From: Pseudomonas sp.
GTDB taxonomy: Bacteria; Pseudomonadota; Gammaproteobacteria; Pseudomonadales; Pseudomonadaceae
Assembly: GCF_030150285.1 (NCBI RefSeq)
Contig: NZ_JASLGE010000039.1
Location: 1 to 64,000, forward strand
Length of the DNA stretch: 64,000 bases
Direction of reading: 5' to 3'
Shown: positions 1 to 8,271 of the stretch, one piece after another
Layout: every line of letters begins with the position of its first letter
Numbering within the stretch: position 1 is the first letter of the stretch
Program-made: the position numbers and the translations under genes
Notes under the pieces: generated by a model
The model's input: only the letters and a program-made list of their open reading frames with translations
The model's database searches: none
Told to the model about the DNA's origin: nothing

Positions 1-61
1 CCTGCTCTCGGCCTGCCGAAAGGGGCCTGAAGATCAAGATCAATAGCGCGTGCGACGTGCT

Positions 62-215
62 CCGTAGCAGTTGCCGAGCTGTGCGAGGCTACGTCCGATT
101 GCGCAGCGATCGTAAATCCTGAGTCCCGGATCAGGCAGGTAGACCGCGCTGTCTGGTTTTACGACGACTGCGTCGCCGGACGTAGCCTCGCATGGCTCGT
201 CAACGCCTACAGGGG
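62..215. repeat. dispersed intergenic repeat downstream of and into the 3' end of glgX
   Basis: Two blocks are seen. Positions 62-115 carry a degenerate copy of the element that ends in GCGCAGCGATCGTAAA. Positions 129-215 match the block at 34484-34585: both begin GATCAGGCAG and share CCGGACGTAGCCTCGCA and then GCTCGTCAACG. The last codons and the stop of glgX (200-202) lie inside the second block, so the repeat has reached the coding end. Related copies are at 6703-6772, 34484-34633 and 41771-41845. It is a Pseudomonas-type non-coding repeat; no transposase accompanies it. Confidence 0.65.
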
Positions 216-2353
216 GCGTCGGCCGGTTGCAGTTCCAACAACGCCAGCGAACGCGCGGTCATGTGGTAGGGGGTGTTGAACGCCAGGTCGCGCGGGCCTT
301 GGGTGTCCGGGTCGGTGGTGTCGAGCTGGCACGCCCAGCCAACCCCTTGCGCTACCGGGGGGAGGGTGAAGTCCACCGCCTCGAAGTGGGCGTTGATCAC
401 GATCAGCAATGTGGCATCCGCCCCCGCACGTTGCACGCCCGACACCTGTGCCCGACCATCGAGCAACATGCCCAGGCAGCGGCCCTCGGGGTCGTGCCAT
501 TGCGCAATGCTCATTTCTTCCCCAGACGAGGCCAGCCAGCTGACGTCCTTGACCCCCACCTCTTCGTTGTAATGCCCCACCAGAAACAAGCCGCGCCGTA
601 GCACCGGGTAGTGCCAGCGCAACGCGATTACGCGCTTGACGAACGCCAACAGCGAGGTGCCTTGGCTATCCAGCGACCAATTGACCCAGCCAATCTCGCT
701 GTCCTGGCAATAGGCGTTGTTGTTGCCGTGTTGGGTGCGGGCAAACTCGTCGCCCGACACCAGCATCGGCGTGCCTTGGGCCAGCAGCAGCGATGCCAGC
801 AAATTACGCATCTGGCGCTGGCGCAGGGCCGTGATGTCGGGGTCGTCGGTGGGGCCTTCCACACCGTGGTTCCAGGACAGGTTGTTGTGGGTGCCGTCCT
901 GGTTGTTTTCGTCGTTGGCCTCGTTGTGTTTGTCGTTGTAGGACACCAGGTCGTGGAGGGTAAAACCGTCGTGGGCGGTGATGAAGTTGACCGAGGTGTA
1001 CGGCCTGCGCCCGCGCTGGTTGAACAGGTCGCCCGAGGCGGTCAGGCGTGCAGCGACGTTGGGCAACTGGCCTTCGTCGCCTTTCCAGAACGCGCGAAAT
1101 GTGTCACGGAACTGGTCGTTCCATTCTGCCCAGCCCGGCGGAAAGTGACCCACTTGGTAGCCGCCGGGGCCGCAGTCCCAAGGTTCGGCAATCAGTTTGA
1201 CTTCGCGCAATAACGGGTCCTGCCTGCAAGCCACGAGGAAGCTGTGGCGTTCGTCAAACCCTTCCCGATACCGCCCCAGGATGGTGGCCAGGTCGAAACG
1301 AAACCCATCGACGTGCATTTCATGGGCCCAGTAACGCAACGAGTCGGTGACCATCTGCAGCACGCACGGGTGGCTCAGGTCCAAGGTGTTGCCGGTGCCG
1401 GAATCGTTGATGTAGTAGCGTTTGTCATCGGCCATCAGGCGGTAGTACGACGCGTTGTCGATACCTCGCATCGACAGGGTGGGGCCTTGTTCGTTGCCTT
1501 CGGCCGTGTGGTTGTAAACCACGTCGAGGATCACTTCCAGCCCGGCTTCATGCAGGTGCGCCACCATCTCCTTGAACTCGGCAATGTTGCCGCTGGCCAG
1601 GTAACGCGGGTCGGGGGCAAAGAAACCGATGCTGTTGTAGCCCCAGTAGTTGGTCATGCCTTTTTGCAGCAGGTGCTGATCGTTGACGAAGGCGTGCACC
1701 GGCAACAACTCAATGCTGCTCACGCCCAGGGTGCGGATGTGTTCGATCACGTCGTCAACCATCAACCCTGCAAAGGTCCCGCGCACGGCCTCTGGCACTG
1801 CGGGGTGGGTCATGGTCAGGCCGCGCACATGGGCTTCATAAATCAGCGTGCGTTCCCACGGCACGTTCAGTCGATGATCACGACCCCACGTGTGGGCCGG
1901 GTCGATCACTTTGCACTTGGGCACAAAGGGCGCACTGTCACGCTCGTCGAAACTGAGGTCAGCATCGGGGTGGCCGATGGTGTAGCCAAACAGCGCCTCG
2001 GACCACGTCAGTTCGCCCACCAGTTGTTTGGCATAGGGGTCGATCAGCAGTTTGTTGGGGTTGAAGCGATGGCCGTTTTGCGGATCATAAGGGCCGTGTA
2101 CCCGATAGCCATACACTTGCCCGGGGTGTGCGTCCGGCAGGTAGCCATGCCAGGTTTCGTCGGTGTACTCCAGCAGCTCGATGCGCTCCAGTTCAACCTC
2201 GCCGGCGGCATCGAACAGGCACAGTTCGACCTTGGTGGCATTGGCCGAGAACAGCGCAAAGTTCACGCCCAAACCGTCCCAGGTCGCGCCAAGCGGAAAG
2301 GGCAGCCCTTCGCGAATCCGCGAAGGGCCCGGGGCTGAGGTGTGTTGGTTCAT
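200..2353 (-). CDS. glgX: glycogen debranching enzyme GlgX
   Basis: Isoamylase-type debranching enzyme (717 aa) that hydrolyses alpha-1,6 branches of glycogen or limit dextrin in the cytoplasm. The N-terminal part is a carbohydrate-binding module (about residues 10-110, with the motif ATWDGLGVNFALFSANATKV), followed by the GH13 barrel. Visible GH13 signatures are DVVYNHTAEG, DGFRFDLA (nucleophile Asp), LIAEPWD (acid Glu) and FITAHDGFTL. I chose the ATG giving MNQHTSAPG because homology begins just after it; an in-frame extension upstream runs across the intergenic space and has no family similarity. It is the last gene of the leftward cluster glgA-malQ-DUF2934-glgX, 46 bp behind the DUF2934 gene. 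The final residues (about PCRR) are encoded by a dispersed repeat, which suggests a replaced C-terminal tail. Confidence 0.95.
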   Translation of the reverse strand: MNQHTSAPGPSRIREGLPFPLGATWDGLGVNFALFSANATKVELCLFDAAGEVELERIELLEYTDETWHGYLPDAHPGQVYGYRVHGPYDPQNGHRFNPNKLLIDPYAKQLVGELTWSEALFGYTIGHPDADLSFDERDSAPFVPKCKVIDPAHTWGRDHRLNVPWERTLIYEAHVRGLTMTHPAVPEAVRGTFAGLMVDDVIEHIRTLGVSSIELLPVHAFVNDQHLLQKGMTNYWGYNSIGFFAPDPRYLASGNIAEFKEMVAHLHEAGLEVILDVVYNHTAEGNEQGPTLSMRGIDNASYYRLMADDKRYYINDSGTGNTLDLSHPCVLQMVTDSLRYWAHEMHVDGFRFDLATILGRYREGFDERHSFLVACRQDPLLREVKLIAEPWDCGPGGYQVGHFPPGWAEWNDQFRDTFRAFWKGDEGQLPNVAARLTASGDLFNQRGRRPYTSVNFITAHDGFTLHDLVSYNDKHNEANDENNQDGTHNNLSWNHGVEGPTDDPDITALRQRQMRNLLASLLLAQGTPMLVSGDEFARTQHGNNNAYCQDSEIGWVNWSLDSQGTSLLAFVKRVIALRWHYPVLRRGLFLVGHYNEEVGVKDVSWLASSGEEMSIAQWHDPEGRCLGMLLDGRAQVSGVQRAGADATLLIVINAHFEAVDFTLPPVAQGVGWACQLDTTDPDTQGPRDLAFNTPYHMTARSLALLELQPADAPCRR

Positions 2354-2399
2354 GAACGATACCCTCAAACAGTGAACGGTAGTCCCGCGTGGGCGGGCC

Positions 2400-2621
2400 T
2401 CAAGACGCCGTCGGTTTGCGCGGGGCGCGGGGCTTTTTGGCTGCGGGGGGCTTGCCCGCTGGCTTGGCATCGGGCGTTTTCGCTCCAGGTGTGGCCAGTG
2501 TTTCGGCAGCGGCCAGTTTTACCGCCATGTCCCAATGCCGGGCTTGTTGGCCCTCGGGCCGGCCCTCCGATTCCCAGATCTGGTAGGCAAATTCACGGAT
2601 ACGCGTGTTGTCGTGATGCAT
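2400..2621 (-). CDS. DUF2934 domain protein with basic Ala/Pro/Lys tail
   Basis: Small protein (73 aa). Residues 1-33 match the DUF2934 pattern (RIREFAYQIWESEGRPEGQQARHWDMA), a short helical domain of unknown function that recurs beside glycogen and trehalose genes in Pseudomonas and Rhizobiales. Residues 45-73 are a low-complexity tail rich in Lys, Pro and Ala (for example PAAKKPRAPRKP), reminiscent of histone-H1-like tails. The start is supported by AGGAG seven bases before ATG. The gene lies between malQ (80 bp upstream) and glgX (46 bp downstream) on the same strand, so it is probably part of the operon. The function is unknown; contact with a polyanion or with the glucan machinery is only a guess. 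Confidence 0.85.
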   Translation of the reverse strand: MHHDNTRIREFAYQIWESEGRPEGQQARHWDMAVKLAAAETLATPGAKTPDAKPAGKPPAAKKPRAPRKPTAS

Positions 2622-2701
2622 GGCAATGCTCCTGAACGAGTGGGTGAAACCAGTGATCGTGGTGCGTTGAGTTCAGCGCGTCGACGCTGTTGCCTGTGGC
2701 T

Positions 2702-4783
2702 TCAGCGATCACGCTCCCAGGCTTGCAAACGGGCACACGCCAGCCGTTCAAGGCGCCCAGTAGCGTCTATGGCCTCCAGCAGCACGCTGCTGTCTACGGG
2801 TAGCCGTCGGCACCAGTTGGGGTGGCCGCTGATGGTGCCCGGCAAATTGGCTTGTTCCTCCAGGCCCAACGCATCTTCAATGGGCAACAGCACCAGCGGT
2901 GCCCGGGTGTGCCCCAGGTAGCGGATGCTGGCGTCGAGCGTCGGTGCGTTGCTTTGAGTGTCCTCCTGGAAATTTTGCGGGTCCCGGCGCAATGCCTCAT
3001 TGAGCCCTTCGCATTCGCGCTGGCGTATTTCCCGCCAGCGGCTGGCCGTGACCGGGTCAATCAGGGCCAGGCGTTCGTTCCAGTCAATATCGCGACCGTG
3101 CAACCAGCCGCTGAGGGTGGGCAGGTCGTGGGTGCTGGTGGTGGCGAGTGCATCGTCCGGCCAGGCGAGAATGGGTTTGAAGTGGGCACCGTAATCCTGT
3201 TCGAACAACAGCACGCGCATGCCGAGGATGGCCCGCTCGCTGAGCTTTTCCCGCAGGCCGTCCGGCACCGTGCCCAGGTCTTCGCCGAGCACGATGGCTT
3301 GATGGCGCACTGATTCCAGCGCCACCAGTCGCAGCAGGTCATCCACCGGGTAATACAAATAGGCCCCTTCGCTGGGCGCAGCCCCCACCGGCATCACCCA
3401 CAAGCGTTGCAGGCCCAGTACATGGTCGATGCGCAGGCCTCCGGCATGGGCAAAGTTGGCCCGCAGCATTTCGATAAAGGCGCGGAAACCGTTGCGTTTG
3501 AGGCCTTCGGGCGAAAACGCTGAAATGCCCCAGCCCTGGCCTGCCCGGTTGAGCGGGTCGGGCGGGGCTCCCACGGTGAGGTGGGCCAGCAGTTCGTCCT
3601 GCCGGCACCAGGCCTGGCTGCCCGCGCCATCGGCTCCCACGGCCAGGTCGGCAATCAAGCCCACCGCCATGCCGCTGGCGCGGGCCGTGGCCTGCGCACG
3701 GTCCAGGCATTGGGCCATCAGCCACTGACAAAACGCGAAATAGGCGATCAGGTGCCCGTGTTCCTCGGCAAACTGCAGCAGGGCCGGGCTGTCGGGGTTG
3801 CGCCATGGCTCAGGCCAGTTGCGCCAGTCCAGGCTGAGGCCTTCGGTGGCGGCTACTGTTTGCAGGGCTTCGAAGCGACAGTGGTTTTCCAGGGCTTCGC
3901 CGCCCGTGTCACGAAAGCGCTGAAAATCGTGTTTGAGCGGGTGATCGTCGCGGGCAAAGTCGTCATGCAGTTGGCGCAGCAGCACCTGCTTGGCCCGCGT
4001 GGCGGCGGGCCAGTCGATCAGGGGCAACTGCTCCAGCTCTTGCAGATGGTCGGCCAGGCCTGTGGCGGCGATCGCCTGGTTGACCGCCTCATCACCGAGG
4101 ATGCTGGCGGGTGAGGCATACAGGTAGTTAAGCAGTAATCGGCTGGACGGTGAGTACGGGCTGTACTGCTCGGGTGTGCTGCTGCTCATGGCGTGCAGCG
4201 GGCTGATTGCCAGTGCTTCGGCCCCGCGTTCGCCGGCGGCCAGCAGCACGGTTTCCAGTGCTTGGGTATCGCCGAACCCGCCGTCCCCGGCGCGGCGCAG
4301 CGAATAAAGTTGCACGCTCAGCCCCCAGGTGCGCGGTGTTGATTGATGCAAGGCGTCGCCCACGCTGTAGCACCTGGCCGGAGCCACGGCCAGCGTGAAG
4401 TGCTGATCGCCCGCCTGAACCCGGTGGTAGCCGATGGGGATCATGCCCGGCAAAACGGCGTCGGCATCCAGCTGAATAGGCAGTGATCCGCCCTTCTCAA
4501 GTTGCACCACGCAATAGGTGTGGGCATTGAAATAACGGGAAAGGTCCAGAGCCTTGCCCACGTCGGCGGTCAGGAGCGGTGGCAAGCGTTTGTTCTGCTG
4601 CTCCAGTTGCAAGTTAAGCAGGCTGGTTTCGATGCTTTCGGCACTGTCGGCAGGCAGGCCCAAACCGGCCAGTACCGCTTGCAGCACGTGGGGTTTGACC
4701 CGCTGGGGTTGGCCGTTGGCATCGATCCAGTCAACGGCCAGCCCGGCCCGGCCCGCCAGTACTTCCAATTGCGCTTCACTCAT
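2702..4783 (-). CDS. malQ: 4-alpha-glucanotransferase (amylomaltase)
   Basis: GH77 disproportionating enzyme (693 aa) that moves glucan segments between maltodextrins in the cytoplasm. Family signatures are visible: LRIDHVLGLQRLW (nucleophile Asp), IVLGEDLGTVP (acid/base Glu) and TTSTHDLPTLSG (transition-state Asp). An N-terminal extension of about 130 residues precedes the catalytic domain, as in bacterial MalQ of this long type. The ATG is preceded by GGGAG. It starts 50 bp after the glgA stop, so it is co-transcribed with it. In many Pseudomonas genomes treZ separates malQ from glgA and treY separates malQ from glgX; neither gene nor a fragment of one is seen here. Confidence 0.95.
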   Translation of the reverse strand: MSEAQLEVLAGRAGLAVDWIDANGQPQRVKPHVLQAVLAGLGLPADSAESIETSLLNLQLEQQNKRLPPLLTADVGKALDLSRYFNAHTYCVVQLEKGGSLPIQLDADAVLPGMIPIGYHRVQAGDQHFTLAVAPARCYSVGDALHQSTPRTWGLSVQLYSLRRAGDGGFGDTQALETVLLAAGERGAEALAISPLHAMSSSTPEQYSPYSPSSRLLLNYLYASPASILGDEAVNQAIAATGLADHLQELEQLPLIDWPAATRAKQVLLRQLHDDFARDDHPLKHDFQRFRDTGGEALENHCRFEALQTVAATEGLSLDWRNWPEPWRNPDSPALLQFAEEHGHLIAYFAFCQWLMAQCLDRAQATARASGMAVGLIADLAVGADGAGSQAWCRQDELLAHLTVGAPPDPLNRAGQGWGISAFSPEGLKRNGFRAFIEMLRANFAHAGGLRIDHVLGLQRLWVMPVGAAPSEGAYLYYPVDDLLRLVALESVRHQAIVLGEDLGTVPDGLREKLSERAILGMRVLLFEQDYGAHFKPILAWPDDALATTSTHDLPTLSGWLHGRDIDWNERLALIDPVTASRWREIRQRECEGLNEALRRDPQNFQEDTQSNAPTLDASIRYLGHTRAPLVLLPIEDALGLEEQANLPGTISGHPNWCRRLPVDSSVLLEAIDATGRLERLACARLQAWERDR

Positions 4784-4833
4784 GAGGGCTCCCTGTGGGG
4801 TGGGCGGTCGGTTCTGAGCGGCGTGTCGCCCGT

Positions 4834-6402
4834 TTAGGGGGTGGCGGATCGCACCATGGATTGAGCAACCAATTGTTCATACAACTCGGCGTAGGGCTCA
4901 ACCGCCTGGCACCAGTTAAAGGGCGCGGCCATTGCACGGCAGCGCATGGCGTTGAACAGCGCGGGGTAGGCAAACACCTTGAAGGCCCGGCTCAGCGCTG
5001 TTTTGAAGCTGTCGGGCGTGGACTCGTCAAACAGAAAGCCGGTGACCCCGTCTTCAATGGTGTCGGCCAGGCCGCCGGTGTTGCGGGCGACCGGCAGTGA
5101 CCCAAAGCGCTGCGCGTACATTTGGCTCAAGCCGCAGGGCTCGTAGCGCGAAGGCATCAGCAGAAAGTCGCTGCCGGCGAACATGCGCCGCGCGTCAGTT
5201 TCATTGAAGCCGATGCGCACGCCGATATGGCCAGGAAAGCGCAGCGCCAGTTCACGCATGGCCTGTTCTTCTTCAGGCTCGCCCCGGCCAATGACGCAGA
5301 TTTGCCCGCCAGCCGCGACGATAAACGGAGCCACGGCTTCGGTCAGGTCCAGGCCTTTTTGATAGACCAGCCGCGACACCACCGCGAATAACGGCCCCGT
5401 GGAAGGCTCCAGCTCGAAGAGGGCACGCACATGGGCCGTGTTCTGGGCTTTGCCCGCCCAGTCACCGATGCTGAACGGGGCGACCAGGTGCGGGTCGGTC
5501 GACGCCTCCCAGCTCTCATCAATGCCATTGGGAATACCGGTAAGCAGCCCTTGCTGGGTTTTACTGGCCAAAAAACCGTCCAGCCCGCAGCCAAAGGCCG
5601 GGGTGGTGATTTCTTGCGCATACGTGGCGCTGACCGTCGTGATATGGCTGGAGTAGGCCATGCCGGCTTTGAGGAAGGACAATTTGCCATAGAACTCCAT
5701 GCCTTCCTGTTGCAGGGCATGGGGCGGTATGCCCAGTTCCGGGCAGCAGGCCAGGCTGACCACACCTTGGTAAGCCAGGTTATGAATGGTGAACAGGGTG
5801 GGCGTGCGCTGGCCGCGCCAGTGCATATAGGCGGGAGCAAGCCCGGCGGGCCAATCGTGGGCGTGCACCAAATCGGGCTGCCAGTGAATCTGCGCCAGGT
5901 TGGCGGCGATGTCGGCAGCGGCCAGGCCCAGGCGGGCGAAGCGGATATGGTTGTCGGGCCAGTCGCGGCCGTTGTTGGCACCGTAGGGCGTGCCCTCACG
6001 CTCATAGAGTTCAGGGCAGATCAGCACATAAATGACCAGGCCGTCTTTGAGGTCCATGCGCCCTATTTTGCAGGCGGGCAAGGCCGCATGGCCGCCCAGT
6101 GCCGCAATGATATGAATCGGGTTATCGCTGTTGAGCACTTGCGGGTAGCCGGGGATCAACACCCGCACGTCATGCAAGTGGCGCATGGCGCGCGGCAGTG
6201 CGGCCGACACGTCGCCCAGGCCACCGGTTTTCACCAGGTCGGCCAGCTCCGAGGTCACAAACAGCACTTTCTTTTTAGCGCGATTGCCACTGGCAACGGG
6301 CAGCGATGCCTTCAAGGCAGGTGTCAGGCCGGGCAATGACACCGTGTGCCGGGCCTTGGGGGTGAAGCGATCATCCTGATGTGGCGCTGCAGCACTGATC
6401 AT
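4834..6402 (-). CDS. glgA: glycogen synthase GlgA
   Basis: GT5 glycosyltransferase (522 aa) that extends alpha-1,4-glucan from an activated glucose donor. The donor-binding motif KTGGLGDV lies near residue 62, after an N-terminal extension of about 45 residues that is longer than in E. coli GlgA. The C-terminal domain has VSRLVYQKGLDL and the PSRYEPCGLSQMYAQRFGSLPVARNTGGL segment with the conserved Glu. I chose the ATG giving MISAAAPHQ because GGGAGAGAG precedes it; an upstream in-frame extension of 25 residues has no support. It is the first gene of the leftward cluster, so the promoter should lie in 6403-6700. Confidence 0.95.
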   Translation of the reverse strand: MISAAAPHQDDRFTPKARHTVSLPGLTPALKASLPVASGNRAKKKVLFVTSELADLVKTGGLGDVSAALPRAMRHLHDVRVLIPGYPQVLNSDNPIHIIAALGGHAALPACKIGRMDLKDGLVIYVLICPELYEREGTPYGANNGRDWPDNHIRFARLGLAAADIAANLAQIHWQPDLVHAHDWPAGLAPAYMHWRGQRTPTLFTIHNLAYQGVVSLACCPELGIPPHALQQEGMEFYGKLSFLKAGMAYSSHITTVSATYAQEITTPAFGCGLDGFLASKTQQGLLTGIPNGIDESWEASTDPHLVAPFSIGDWAGKAQNTAHVRALFELEPSTGPLFAVVSRLVYQKGLDLTEAVAPFIVAAGGQICVIGRGEPEEEQAMRELALRFPGHIGVRIGFNETDARRMFAGSDFLLMPSRYEPCGLSQMYAQRFGSLPVARNTGGLADTIEDGVTGFLFDESTPDSFKTALSRAFKVFAYPALFNAMRCRAMAAPFNWCQAVEPYAELYEQLVAQSMVRSATP

Positions 6403-6812
6403 GGCTCTCTCCCGTGTGTCTGTGTTCTGCCTGATGTTTGTCCGATCGGGGGAAAACCGCTTCCTGACCATCGACACACGCCCTGCACGAAAGGGTAAAG
6501 CGCCCGATGGCGTGTCGGCTCAACGGGTAGGTTCAACACTGCAAAGAACGCACCATAAAGTGCGATCTGCCTTACAGGTGACCTGCCTCGGGTACCGAAA
6601 GTTCGTTTTAACCGCACGGCATCCTGCCGCGCACTTTGCGACAGCGTGGAGTGTAGGAGAGATATACGAGTGGGCAGAGAAAATGCTTATTACAACGGCT
6701 TCAAGCGACGAACTGCGGGTGTCGTCGCGAGGCCGCGACCGATGGCGCAGCGATCATAAAACCTCAGCCCCGGCTGTACCGGGCATACGCCATCGCGCAG
6801 GAGGTGGCCGGG
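6403..6812. other. intergenic region between glgA and the DUF411 gene
   Basis: A 410-bp stretch without a supportable gene. It should hold the glgA promoter on the minus strand, but I do not see a convincing -35/-10 pair. Positions 6703-6772 contain a copy of the dispersed repeat (see that entry). The rest shows no terminator, RNA gene or clear operator. Confidence 0.5.
6703..6772. repeat. dispersed intergenic repeat copy
   Basis: Contains the inverted repeat GCGACGA (6705-6711) / TCGTCGC (6722-6728) and then CGCGACCGATGGCGCAGCGA. It matches the copies at 62-115, 34574-34633 and 41771-41821 in order and sequence, with divergence. It lies 40 bp beyond the 3' end of the DUF411 gene and could act as a hairpin there. 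Confidence 0.6.
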
Positions 6813-7259
6813 TCAATGCCCCGGGTAAGTCGCCACCCCTTCATCACGGCCATCATTGCGCAAACCGATCACCTGAAAGGCATCTTTCTGGTCACCCATT
6901 TCCATGCCCGGCGAGCCTATCGGCATGCCAGGTACCGCAATGCCTTTGAGGTCGGCGCGCGTGCTCAGGGCAATCACGTGCTCGGCCGGCACATGGCCTT
7001 CCACAAATTTGCCGTTGATAACCCCCGTGTGGCAGGACGCCAGTCGCGGTTCGACACCGAGCTGTTCCTTGACGCGGCTCATGTCGTCTTCCACATGGTC
7101 GATGACCTTCAAGCCATTGCTTTGCAGGTGGGCGATCCAGTGCTTGCAGCAGCCGCAGTGGGCGTCACGGTGCACATCGATGGTCAGCGGCTCGGCGGCG
7201 TGAGCCATCGACGTCAGCAGCAGGGCCGAGAGGGCCGCAAGGCGCAGTGGGTTATTCAT
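6813..7259 (-). CDS. secreted DUF411 (putative metal-binding) protein
   Basis: 148-residue protein with a cleavable signal peptide (MNNPLRLAALSALLLTSMAHA, cleavage near residue 22), hence periplasmic. The mature part has the DUF411 layout: IDVHRDAHCGCCKHWIAHL with the CxCC motif near residues 35-38, then SCHTGVINGKFVEGHVPAEHV with a further Cys and His, and PGMPIGSPGMEMG rich in Met. DUF411 proteins are often linked to copper handling and the Cys/His/Met set seen here is compatible with that, but no copper gene lies beside it. It is a single transcription unit, divergent from the araC gene at 7410. Confidence 0.85.
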   Translation of the reverse strand: MNNPLRLAALSALLLTSMAHAAEPLTIDVHRDAHCGCCKHWIAHLQSNGLKVIDHVEDDMSRVKEQLGVEPRLASCHTGVINGKFVEGHVPAEHVIALSTRADLKGIAVPGMPIGSPGMEMGDQKDAFQVIGLRNDGRDEGVATYPGH

Positions 7260-7409
7260 CGGGTTCCTCGTTTGGTCAAAAAATGCCAGCCTGAACGGTG
7301 TGGGCTGTCAGGTAGATGAGCGGCTGATGACAGATTTGTCAGGTGGGGGCGCGGGCGGGCAAACACGCTCAGGTAACATAAGGCCATACTTCTTTGACGC
7401 GTGTGACCT

Positions 7410-8192
7410 ATGGCTCTCGCTGCTCCGCCTGATTTATCTGACCCCGCCGTGTCGGTTCAACCCTTGGCGCGAACCTACCCGCGCGGGTTGTACATTGAAC
7501 CGCATCACCATGAATGGGGCCAGTTACTCTATGCCATCAGCGGGGTCATGTGGGTCGATACTCCGGATGAAGCCCTGGCGGTGCCGCCGCAACGCGCTGT
7601 CTGGCTGCCGCCGGGCGTGCCCCACGGGATTCGCGTGGTGTCGGACTTGCAGATGCGCAATATCTACCTGCCCCCCGCATTGGCCGTCACCCTCGATGCA
7701 CGCGTGCAGGTCATCGAAGTACAGCGTTTATTGCGCGAGCTGATCATTCATCTGGTGGAACAGACGGACACCTCGGCGGCCTACACTGAGGCGCTGCTGA
7801 ACCTGACCCTGCTGGAGTTGCAACGCGCCCGGCGCACGTTGCTCAGGGTGTCGATGCCCGACACGGTGGACCGACGCTTGCTGATGGTGTGCCAGTCGGT
7901 AATGGCCAACCCGTCGCTGGACATTGCTTTCGAGCAGCACGCCGAGTGCGCGGGGGCCAGTGTGCGAACCCTGGCGCGGCTGTTCCAGCGGGCCTTGGGC
8001 ATGGGGTTTGTGCAGTGGCGCCGGCAGGTGCAATTGGCTACCGCGGCGGCGGAGTTGATTCAGGGTGCGCCGGTCAGCCAGATCGCGCGTTCACTGGGTT
8101 ACTCGGCCAGCAGTTTCAGCGATATGTTCCGTCGAGAATTGGGGGTAAGCCCTTCACGGTATGCCGAAGCAGGCGCAGTGCAGGTTGACTGA
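7410..8192 (+). CDS. AraC family transcriptional regulator
   Basis: 260-residue regulator. The N-terminal cupin sensor (about residues 10-90) shows EPHHHEWGQLLYAISGVMWV and WLPPGVPHGIRVV, the layout of AraC regulators with a small-molecule pocket (AraC_binding / cupin type). The C-terminal half (about residues 155-255) is a double helix-turn-helix: SVRTLARLFQRALGMGFVQWRRQ and VSQIARSLGYSASSFSDMFRRELGVSPSRY. The next gene, 79 bp downstream on the same strand, is an NADPH:quinone-type oxidoreductase and is the likely target or partner. The ligand is unknown. No strong ribosome site is seen before the ATG. Confidence 0.92.
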   Translation: MALAAPPDLSDPAVSVQPLARTYPRGLYIEPHHHEWGQLLYAISGVMWVDTPDEALAVPPQRAVWLPPGVPHGIRVVSDLQMRNIYLPPALAVTLDARVQVIEVQRLLRELIIHLVEQTDTSAAYTEALLNLTLLELQRARRTLLRVSMPDTVDRRLLMVCQSVMANPSLDIAFEQHAECAGASVRTLARLFQRALGMGFVQWRRQVQLATAAAELIQGAPVSQIARSLGYSASSFSDMFRRELGVSPSRYAEAGAVQVD

Positions 8193-8271
8193 CAGGCCGA
8201 AGTGATTGGCCGATGACCCCGTTTTACCCGCCCTACACTGCGCCCATCCTGAAGGCCTCGGAGGGCTAGAC

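Noticed and set aside
1244..2338. Long open frame (364 codons) antisense to glgX
   Set aside because: It is the complement of a clearly coding gene in GC-rich DNA, shows no domain and has no ribosome site.
4784..4833. Remnant of treZ between malQ and glgA
   Set aside because: The 50-bp spacer is too short and shows no similarity to a GH13 gene end.
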